A stretch of DNA of 64,000 bases. It comes from Symsagittifera roscoffensis. Its lineage: Eukaryota > Xenacoelomorpha > Acoela > Convolutidae. The position numbers and the translations under genes are program-made. The stretch lies in the NCBI RefSeq assembly GCF_963678635.1, contig NC_087062.1:30526833-30590832 (forward strand), read 5' to 3'. Below the pieces are notes generated by a model. That model was not told where the DNA came from. It did no database searches and saw only the letters and a list, made by a program, of their open reading frames with translations. Shown in pieces: positions 36,367 to 46,900 of this stretch. Numbering within the stretch: position 1 is the first letter of the stretch; each line of letters opens with the position of its first letter.

Positions 36367-39300
36367 TATGAGCCTTGAAATTTATAACAGAATGAAAACT
36401 GATTGGTACGAGCATAAGTTTTCAGTTTTTAGTGGCAGAAAAGCGCAAAATTTAGTGTTTTTTATTTATTATATAAAAAGGTTTGTTAAAACCTTAATTA
36501 TTAAATTTAAAAAGGTTTGTTAAATTCATTTGAGTGCAATTATAAAGTTTTCTGTGAAATCTCGTGCTATTTAAACTATACCCTGCATTATCTTTCGATA
36601 GAGTCATTCTATTAAGCACAATTAAACAATTATGGAGCTGACAGAAGTCAAGTGCTGTAGCGCTTAACGGTTATTCTATTAAGTTTTTTTAAATCCAATT
36701 GGGCTTTGCTCGTTTGAAGACGCAAATCACTTATTGGTCAGGTTCTTGCGTTGCGAGTAGATGACGCTGGTTGTTTGCTGCGTTTTTGGGTGCTACAGTG
36801 TGTACTTTGACTTATTCTAAGACTGTGTCACTTAATACAAACGATAAGGGAAATGGGTCAGGTAACGCCTGGTTTGCTAGTGTTTGAAGCATTATTAAAA
36901 ACTGATCCGGGCGCATCGTTCTGGCGTCAAATTGAGTACTTTTTGTTTCTGTCATGTGAAGCTCAGTGGAAAAGGGGTTGCATAGAAGATTTTGGAGTGC
37001 TAACAAAGCATAATCAAAGTTTTGCTGAGCAAATTGTGCTTGTAATAAAAATTTTGAAGCCTGTTTCTGTTAGTATAACTGTAAGTATCTGTTACGCTGA
37101 CTGTTTTCAGTGTTCGCTACGATGACGCAATTTACATTCAACTTTGGTTCAACGTTTTTATAATAGACCAAGTTTCTGTATAATTGTGATAGAATTACGG
37201 TGAGTCAATTCAAAATTGCCTATTTTAGAGTAGTAATTAGTCCTAGAGAATAACTCAAAATCAAGGACTTAAGTAAGAATAATATAGCTGAGTCGTGTCA
37301 AATGTGATCTAGAGAATGCTGTTTAAATTAATAGTTTTTTAAACCATTTTTTATGCCAAATTTATACAGTTTGAGTTGGGATCTTTTTTTTACTTCAATT
37401 TTAGTTTTTCAATTTTCCGTTCACCCTGTTTTAGTTTGTAAGGTTTGACCGAAATCGAAAGTTGAATTGTTGAAAAAGTGGTTTTGGTGTTCAGATTTAC
37501 TTAGTTTGAATCTACAATGCATAATTTTGTCTTTGTTGCAGGATAATTTTATGCTGGGTTAGTTGAGCCTTTCGTACGGGTTGGTTTTGAAGATAAGAAA
37601 TTTGAGGTTGAATCATCAGTGCCAAAGGAGGCCTTACAGTGTTTGAGTACCCTCATTGTTACCATTACACAGTTAAAATAGGGAAAATTGGCACCTGGGG
37701 TTGTTTTTGCTGGCCCAAGTAAATATTTTCTAGCACTCCTCTTCGATCTCCGCTTGTGTCTTATTAATTTTTGTGAAGTCGCGTGCTACTTCATTTAAAC
37801 TATCTTTTGCATTATTTTTTAGATAGAGTCATGCTAATAAGCCGAAGTAAACGACTGGCGAGCGTTCATTAGTAATGTGCTGTAGCGCTTAACGGTTTTT
37901 CTAGTAGTTTTATTCTAATCAACTTAGGCTTCGCGCGGTTGAAGACGTAAATGTAGTGATCAGTGATCACGTTCTTGCGTTGCGAATGGCTGGAACTTGT
38001 TGTTTGCTGCATTTTCGCGTGCTACAGTGTGTACTTTGGCTTATCCTAGGGCTGCGTCAGCTAATATAAGTGATAAGGGTAATGGGTCAGGTAGCGCTTG
38101 GTTTGCTAGTGTTTGAAACTTCATTAAACATTGATCCGGACGCGTTGGAAGAGTTTCGCTGTCACTTGAAATTATTAAACTGTATTGCTAGTGCTCTCAT
38201 ACGATCCCCGCATGTGTTTTAATAATCTACTTGACTGCATTTATATAGTATAATGTGATGCGGCCTGTAAACTATCTTGTGCAATATCTTCCCATTGAGA
38301 CCTGCTATTATGCACGAGTAAACGACTGGCGAGCGTGTACAAGTCATGTGCTGTAGCGCTTAACAGTTATTTTAGTAATTTTTTCTAATCTAATTAGGCT
38401 TTGCTCGTTTGAAGACGCAAATCATTTAGTGATCACAATCTTGCGTTGCGAATCGACGACACTTGTCGTTTACTGCGTTTTTGTGTACTACACTGTCTAG
38501 CTTGGCTTATTTTAGAGCTGCATCAGCTAATACAAACATTTAAGATAACGGGTCAGGTGACAACTGAATTACTAGCATTTGTAGCGTTTCTAATTTTTGA
38601 TCCGAATGCACTTTTCTTGCATCAAATCGAGTATTTCTAACACTATCATGTGGAGCTCAATGGAAGAAGATTTGCTGAAAAAGTTTCAAGGTGTTATCAA
38701 AACATCATCGAAATTTTCCAGAACCATATGTGGTAGTATTAGATTTTTTTCCAGCCTGTCCCTATTAGTATAATTGTAAGTAACTGCTCAGCTGATTATT
38801 TTTCGCGTTCGTTACAATGACAACTCTGCTCATTTTACATTCAAGTTTGGTCCATTTTTTTGATAAGAGACCGCCAAGCTTCTGTAAAATTTTGAGAATT
38901 AGGGTGAGCCATTTCAATTTTGTTTGATTTAGAGTATCGCAATTTAATTTGTCACAGACCTTGACTCCAAGTCAATGATTCACCTGAAAATTTTATCTTA
39001 AGTCGTTTCAATTCTTAAGTCTTCCAGTGAATGCTATTTAAAGTTAAGAAATTAGCAGATCAATGTTTTTTATGCCATATATGTGCTGTTTGGGCTAGAT
39101 CCGTTTTCAACTTCAATTTTAATTTTCGCAACTTTCCGTCTCACCATGCTTCAGTTCGTAAACTTTGACCAATTTCGACTATTTGATTTTTCGAAATTAT
39201 TCAGCATTCAGAAATTATTAAAAAAACCGAAAGTATTCAGCATTTTTTCGAAATTCGGAACAAAGATAGCTACAGTCACAAGTTTAAAAAATAATTGAAC
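36367..39300. repeat. secondary duplication inside block B, second copy, and end of the U array
   Basis: Carries U cores at 36657, 37882 and 38353. The unit around 38150-38780 begins like block A's third unit (26105) but ends like its fourth (28930-29065), so it is a recombinant or a parent of both. The array fades out near 39200-39300. Confidence 0.75.
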
Positions 39301-39580
39301 ATTTTTTTGATCTCTAGACAGAATTGATGTATCGGTAGCATTTTAGAGCATTTGATAGGTTTATTTACTTAAAATTCCAAAATTGTGCTTTACAAAAACT
39401 ATTTTCCCAAAACTTTTTCCTTGTGTACCTGAGCATTTACCAGCGACCACAAGACTGTACTGCGTTTTTTCTCTGTTTTCTCTCTGATCAGAAACTGCAC
39501 TTGCCAGAACCTGATACAGAACTGATATTTTTCTAAAACATTTCTGGCGAGACCCGCATCCAGTTTCAAGCGTTAATAAT
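39301..39580. other. intergenic, nothing recognised
   Basis: Short AT-rich stretch between the U array and the ATAATCGATTAT cluster. Confidence 0.4.
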
Positions 39581-40520
39581 CGATTATATTACAATTTTAG
39601 TTCCAGTCTTACTAAAATTGAGAAACAATTGATTTTAATCAGTTAATAATCGATTATAATCTCTCTTTTTAAAGTCAAATTATAATTTATTATAATCCAT
39701 TATAATCGATTATATTCGAGTATTTATTGGTATATTTTCGATACAATTATAATCGATTATAAACTATTATAATCCATTATTTATTCGTCTATTTTTTGAT
39801 ACAATTATAATCGATTATAATTGATTAGAATCCATTATTTTTATTCAAATTTCCAGTTCTTTTTTTTGCGAAAAAATTCAATAGAATCGATTATAATTGA
39901 TTGTAATCTCTTTTGTTTGTCCAATTTGTCTTCGAAGTTGCATCTGAATTGCTTATACTTTATGCTTTTGTAGACGTTGGTTCCTTTGAAAAATGAGAAA
40001 AATATTTTTCAAAGTTTTCAAATTATTTCTAACTTATAAGTCTTTTTTTCATTTCTTCCCCATTAAAGCTGTTTGTGATGTGATGCATATTTTAAGCTTT
40101 TTCAAACACCAAAACATCAGCAAATTATTTTAATTTCATGATTGATTCGGAAGATTTATTTTTCATTTACTGCTTTCCACTCATATGAAAGGATCTCTTT
40201 GAAACTTTTGTTTCGTGGTAAGACTTTGTGTTCAGATGAACCAAAGTGTTCAAGATATCTTTTTTGTGAGATTTTGTTATTGACACAAAAATAATAACCC
40301 ATAAGATATAATTCGAATATACTTTCAAATTGACAAAATTTTGGCAAAATAAGAGATTATAATCGATTATAATCGATTATAATTGATTTTAAGGGTTTTT
40401 TGTAGGAACTGTGTAATCAATAATAATCGATTATCAGAGATTATAGTCTCTTGGAAAATATCACGATTATAATTATTAGAAATCCTTTAAACACCTAATT
40501 TTGGTAAATATAATCAATTA
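39581..40520. repeat. cluster of palindromic ATAATCGATTAT motifs
   Basis: TAATCGATTA or near copies occur at roughly 39587, 39647, 39696, 39749, 39808, 39887, 40358, 40368 and 40423. Many relaxed variants (ataatccattat, ataattgattat) lie between them, and one copy lies beyond the transposon near 41722. The spacing is irregular, so it is a simple-sequence-like field, not a fixed-period satellite. No gene was seen; the minus-strand frame at 40156-40347 lacks any motif. Confidence 0.7.
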
Positions 40521-41688
40521 CCCTAGTCGATCAAGGGAGGTTATCTTGCAAGATCTTGCAAGATTCTTGCAAAAGAGGGTTATCTTGTAAGATCTTGCAA
40601 GATGGAGGTTATCTTGCAAGATCTTGCAAGATGGAGGTTATCTTGCAAGAATCTTGAAAGAATCTTGCAAGATAACCATCCCAAAATTTCTGTCGAAAAA
40701 CACAAAAAAAATAACAGAAATTAGGTGTAAGATCAAAAAAATTGTTTCTAGAACGAGAATCCAAAACTTTAAATAAATGCTTAACGAATAAAATTAGACA
40801 AAAATCATGCGTTAAAAAGTAGTCGCATATTTGTTGTTAATTTATTCAATGAGATTAAAAGTATCAACCAATCAAATCTTTTTAATTTATTCGCAATTAT
40901 TGCGGCTACTGGTTTGCGAAAATTGAAGGATTATTGGCCAAAAAATTTTTGTGACGAATTGCTTTAATTAGTTCAAACCGGGGATATTTAGTTTTTTCGA
41001 CTATCGATTTCTAGTTTTGAAAGTGGAATTTACTTTTTAGATTTCCAGAGAATAAAAACTTTACTTATTGATCCAGTTTTCTCAAGTCGGGTTCATGTTA
41101 TCAAAAAAGCGCCCATCATAATTTGTTCTAGAAATTTAAAGAGCTTAAAGGGCTTCTATTTTTTTCTTTGAGTTTTGAAAGTTGAGATTTTTCAACAACG
41201 TCAGTGTTATTTTTTAATGTTTACTTGCGTTCATTACTCCTTTGCAATCTTCGATTGGCTATGTTCTAGGAAAGTGAAGCTTTCATCACAAACGACTTCT
41301 TCTCAAATGCGTTTTTCCTATTTTGAGAGATTAAGGTATAAGTAGTCGATCAAAACTTGAAGATAGCCGCCTATCACAAAAAAAAGTTTTAAAAAAAGAA
41401 GCTTTCTGGGGGCAACCGCCTAGCGGGCTGTGTGTATGTATGCGTAGCTAAGATTGCTTCCTTCTTCCATGAACGCTACTTGGTTGTCTTCGCGTGTAAA
41501 GCTGTTTTTGCCCAAAAAAATTGTATCTTTAAAGATCTTGCAAAAAAAAAGGTTATCTTCAAAGGAGGTTATCTTGCAAGATCTTGCAAGAATCTTGCAA
41601 GATCTTTTAAAGAGATGCATCCTCTTTAAAAGAATCTTGCAAGATTCTTGCAAGATCTTGCAAGATAACCTCCCTTGATCGACTAGGG
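40521..41688. mobile_element. 1168-bp TIR DNA transposon, non-autonomous, TA target duplication
   Basis: Left end CCCTAGTCGATCAAGGGAGG and right end its exact reverse complement, with about 43 perfectly paired bases that include TTATCTTGCAAGATCTTGCA. Both ends abut TA (40519-40520 and 41689-41690). Just inside the left end, a ggttatcttgcaagatcttgcaagat-type module is repeated three to four times. Near the right end an extra palindrome (AGATCTTTTAAAGAG, ATGCAT, CTCTTTAAAAGAATCT) is present. The central ~870 bases have no transposase-like frame. A TA duplication suggests a Tc1/mariner-like mobiliser, but the family is not certain. Confidence 0.8.
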
Positions 41689-41690
41689 TA

Positions 41691-43872
41691 TAGTTGTCAA
41701 AAAATCATCATAATAATCCGTTATAATCGATTACTTACGCTTAAAGTTGGATACGGGGAAGTACTGATTTTCTCTGTGACTTCAACTCGGGAGCTCTTAC
41801 ACAATCTCATGATGTGGCCAATTAACACATTTAAATTGTCCAATATTGTATCCGACTAGATCGATTTAAGAATTTTTATCATCACCATATCGAAGTTTTA
41901 GCATTTAATTGTACGAAATTACAATTTTGTTGTCATTAGCGCTCTTAAATTTTTATGTATCCTCTGAATGAACTTTGGTTTGTTTTGAAGGAAGCGGACA
42001 ATTAAGCGGAATGGTCTAAAAACCGAATGGGTCGAAGAGCAGAAAATACGAGAAAAGTTTTTTCTTTAATTTTTTTTTGGAAAATTTTAGCGATTCCATT
42101 CCGCCAAGTCTTCAGCGAAATACGGCCGTCAAAATGTATTTTGATTCCCGAATAATTTTTGTATCCAGTTCACGAAATGCTTATTTTTTTGGACGGAGCC
42201 TCACAACGGCGAGTTTGTCGATTTCCTACCCATGACTCCAATTATTGAATCGTCAGTTTTTAGGACGCGCGCAATTATGATTTTTTGATTCCAATCAGAT
42301 CGTTCCAGCCTTTGTTCCATTTTTTGGCTTTTTAGTCGCTCGAATATCCACAGGGCCGTCAAAAACGTTCTATAAAACTATTGGACTTGGCATCAAAATC
42401 ACAAATTTCCAAAGATAATCAAAAGTTTTTTTTTTTTTCAATTTTTACAGGAACCATTTTTTCTTGCAATTCTACTTGACGATAGGCCAATGCCATGCTT
42501 ATCTCGTTATTGAGTAAAAACAGCAAAACTTTCCTGCATAATCTTGTGTTTTTTTTGCTCGTTTTTTATACGCAACTTAGACTAAATTCTTTGAGCTTTT
42601 CGGTAGATATATTGCGAAAAAAACTAGCACACAAATTGTGCCAAAGCATAGTCAATTTCTCGAATACTTAGTTTCAGGTTTCTTAATCGGCTATTATGGT
42701 ATCAGGCGCCAATGGAAAGCAGACTAATTCGATGCGTGTTTCGGACAAATTTTTGATAAAAATGTTGTAAGTTTTTTTTTTTGGTTTTTCCGGTCTAAAA
42801 TCCCCAAACTGAGGCAATTTTTCAAGTATGAGCCGACTTTGGCGAAGAGGAGTTCATAGCTTTAAGTGGATAAAGAAGAAAATTGTGTCGAGATTGTTAA
42901 GATCTCTCAATTTAAAGATGATCTTCAATTTTTGACACTATTGGTAAATTTTTGTTCCTTTTTTGTAGCACACTTCAAGTTGTATCATATTTTGAGCAAT
43001 ATTATAGGATTTTTTTCGACATCTTTGAAAATTTTTGCTCAAAAATTCATTCTGGAGTATTGTTTTTGAGGCTCAAAATGATTGAGACTGGAAAGTGTGT
43101 TGATAATTGAATCATTATAAATAATCAGGTACAGTTTTGGACAAGGTTTGGATCACGAGCAACTTGGATTCAACCGATTTGTAATATTGGATATCTTTGT
43201 TTTTTATTTTCGTTTCTAAGAAAATTTTCTCACATTTTAGATTTTTTCATTTTTTTTCTCGATTTAACAATTGAAAATTCCCATTTTGTAGTAGCAATGA
43301 CCTGTTAAAGAAACGAATTTGACCAACCAGTTAAGTCCAAAATTCAAAATTCAGTATTAGTTACAGTTGCACTCCAAAGTACAAAGTTTACCTTCAATTA
43401 CACTCTTCTTATAGACCCATTCTGCTCTTAGACAGGTTTGACTGGCCAGCCTTATGAAGCGTTATCGTATTCTCATAATCAGATACGATAAATTTTATCG
43501 CTTCAAAGTATTTTTTTTGCCTCCCAATGCAAACTGATTCTCAATTGAATTCTAAGGTGCTCATTCTTACTTCTTGTTTATCATGATAATGCGAGACAAA
43601 ATCTGTATTTTTTTTCTGCCGAAAACTTAACTCAAAAACAATCTGTTTGTAAAACTCACTTTAATCAATGCGAATGAATTTACGTTTTTTCATAGCAGAG
43701 GAAACATTACCCTCATTTCAAAAAAAGTATAGCTGTACAAGGTTATGAGCGAAACAATTTCGAATAAAATTTTCAGCCGAAATTTATGTTCATACGCAAA
43801 TTCGTATCATAAAATTAAAGGGAGAGGTTGGATACTCTTCCTTTCCCTTCCATTCCCTTCTTTTCTCATTTT
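41691..43872. other. intergenic, nothing recognised
   Basis: AT-rich DNA up to the enkurin stop codon, with a pyrimidine-rich run near 43828-43872. Short frames such as 42866-43069 are hydrophobic and motif-free. No gene or repeat was recognised. Confidence 0.45.
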
Positions 43873-43969
43873 CTACTCGTCTCTGGGCACATAAACAAAC
43901 TGGTGTTTCTCCAGCAAGTCTATGTCCTTCTTGATGTCATCCAGCTCAGCTTCCAGTTTCTCCTTGTAC
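43873..43969 (-). CDS. ENKUR: enkurin exon 5
   Basis: Acceptor ggtttcag|G. Encodes the terminal coiled coil YKEKLEAELDDIKKDIDLLEKH and ends QFVYVPRDE, stop TAG at 43873-43875. It is separated from exon 4 by a 108-bp intron. Confidence 0.9.
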
Positions 43970-46900
43970 CTGAAACCAGATCGATCAAAACAAGGAATTA
44001 AGGCCATTTTCATTTTGAGGGAAAGGACCAGCACAGGGAAATATGGTCTAGATTAGTGCAAAAACTACTGTACTGGCCTCTTCTGTACGTTTGAGTCACT
44101 GGCCTTCAGTCCACAGATGTACTCTTTGTTCACTGACTCCCAGTTCTGCTTGAGACCCCACAGAAGGGCCTGCTTCTCATCCTCACACAGCAGCTTAGAA
44201 GTGCCCCTCTGTAGGAACTCTCCGTTGTACCTAAATAAGAGCAGGTAAATTTTTGAACATAATTTTGGACCTTGAAAGATCTCTCTGTTCCAACTATGCG
44301 TTCGAGTCCTTTTTTTAATCCGGCCTTGTGGTCCGAAAAAAAACATAGCCTACAGACAAAGATGAAAACATAGCCCACAATTGGAAAAGAGTCATGAAAT
44401 GTGATTGATGAAATTACCCCAATATGAGAGAACTGGATCAATAGGTATATTTTTATTCCGCTGTTGAAGCCATCTGCAAATTAAAACCACTTTCGAAACT
44501 AGAATTCGATCACGTTTTTCGTGACCTGTACACTTTTACTGTTCGATAGTCGAACTTACCTTCATTTCAACAAAAGAAATTAACCGAACTTCAAAAAAAA
44601 AATCATAATAATAACACGAAAAGTCAATTTCTTAGAAAAATAAAACCAAAAGAAAAATCATCACAACCCATACAAGAATATTCACTATGTTCATGACTCT
44701 TATATAGTTTAGTTCATCCACAGAATAAAAAACCGCAACATAGGAACATTCAGCTCATTACTGAGAACCGTTGTATGTTCGCTGTGCTTTCAGACTAAAC
44801 TGCAGCAAAAATACTGCATTTAAACGTTTTTTTTTCAATTTTCAACCTTTATAGGGTAATTTTACCGTAAACTCTAGTTATCAGCTCCACCTAACAGTTT
44901 CAGTTAACCACCTGTTTTATAATAATAATCATAATGATAATCATAATAAATTGTTTCCAGTATAGGTTGACATTGATCATTATAAATTATAAAAATGACC
45001 GCTTGAATGAGCCCAGTCTGGGAGATCGTCATTAGACAAATTTTGCCTGTTTTTAGACGACTCTGAGAGCAACCATCCCAATTAAAAGAACAGGTTTTAA
45101 TTGGGATGGTGGTGTAATACCACCGTTATTTTTGTTACAATACTATAGAATGAAAACTTTTCAAAACTATAGAATTGAAAAAACTAGAAAGTTAGAAAAT
45201 TGAAAACTAAAGGTGAAAATTTTGGTGAGATGTAAACCTGGAATAAAACCAGTTTTATGAAAAAAATAGAAAATTCATTTTATTAACTTCCTATTTCCTT
45301 CTATTGTGGTCTCTAGAAACTTATGGAGAAAGTTGTTAATTTCGTTCCGTGCCTTTGTGCAAGTCATTTCAAAAAAGTTGGAAAAAAAATTTGTGAGACA
45401 GTTGTAGAGTTTTCAAGTTCTGGTAACAATGAAAAATTTAAGGTGTTTTTTTAGAGTTGATCAGTAATTTCTTTACTTTTTTTATGATTATGATGTAAAT
45501 TTAAAATTTTCGGATGAGATTACAATACAATACAGTACAAATACAAATTTACAGCAAAATGCTGAAGGGGTTTCCCCCACAAACAAAATAAGCACCACAG
45601 ACTACGGCAACTAACTCAAGTTCAAGTTGCTAGCTAACTACGGCAACTTGAACAACGGCACGCAAATCTCCATGTACAAGTGTCCAACGGGTTGTTCTCG
45701 AACTGTTGCCACAGAAACTGGAGAAGCCGCGGCAGTAGGTTGATGAGTCTAGCCGTTCGTGTGGAGAATTCATTCTACGAGAGCTCAGATTAACAGTGGG
45801 AATAATAGGAAGAACACGATTATTTCTTCCCTCAGACATACGATAGGAGATAACATTAGCCGAAACAAAATCATAAATACCGGAAGCAATCTTCACGCAG
45901 GTCAAAACGTCTAACATTCGCATATAGAAAGGGATGGGTAAAAGTTACAAATATTTCAAACGCTCCGTATTTTTTTCTATCCATGGAGTTATTCAACGGG
46001 TTAGGTGCTTTTGCATACTTTCAATTTTACGCATATCACTTTCAGGGGTTCCAGGCAGCAGATGCATAGCACAAAGTCGAGATCACAATTCTTTTATAAA
46101 GCTGGAGCTTCGATGTTACAGTTATTATTGCTGAGACATTCCGCTTGATCATATAATAGAGTTTATTGCACATGATGAGGCGTGCATATATATGACTACT
46201 CCACATTGGATAAGAATCAACAACTAAGACTGGGTCTCTGTGACGTGGCACGACATCAACACCATGAAAAAGTATCAACTTGTTTTTCTTGGTTTTAAAT
46301 GCCATAGAATTGTCAGTGGCCCACAACTCAGAGTTCTGAAGACACGACTGTAAGGATTTTCCGCAACTAAGTACTTGCGAGTCGTCTGCTAAGATAAAAG
46401 TTTTAAACAGTTCAACGTTGCTCGGAAGATTGTCATTGTACGCAAAAAACAATAGAGGTCCTCTGGTAACTGGAACAGACTGTGACAGATCACCATCCGC
46501 TCTTACTGTTTGACTGCGTCGACTCCGTTAATTTTTTTTGATCTTCAGCAAATTTCCCCGATCCCCAAATTCCAAACTTATTGTACAACTTCCATAATAA
46601 TACTCTGTGATCGACCTTATCGAAGGCTTTTTGTAAGTCTAAATAGATAGCATGAACTTCGTTTCCCAGATCTCTTTCAGGATAAATGAGATTCAACCAT
46701 TTCAGAAGCTGCAGGGCGCATGAAAGCCCCTGTGGAATCCATACTGCGAGTCCCCCAATAGTGGAGAGATGACTTCAAAGAGTTTTTCAAAAATGCATTT
46801 CTCGATGATTTTGCTCGCACAAGATAGGAGGGCTACAGACCGGTAGTTATCAATTCGATCTTTTCCTCCCTCTTTATGCAGAGGCGAGATGGTTGCTTGC

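Larger units (their letters stand above)
29066..39300. repeat. large tandem block, copy B
   Basis: Starts inside the MITE (tgaaaattttgtcg), directly joined to a truncated U unit of block A (ttagtataatt). It contains MITE interior to ~29436, unique DNA, an extra ~790 bases (29925-30715), repeat R (30715-32850), the decayed-frame segment (32.85-35.04 kb) and U units to about 39300. Divergence from A is scattered single-base changes and small indels. Confidence 0.85.

Noticed and set aside
39581-41740. CRISPR-like regularly spaced repeats
   Set aside because: Spacing is irregular, repeats are palindromic and degenerate, and the DNA is eukaryotic.
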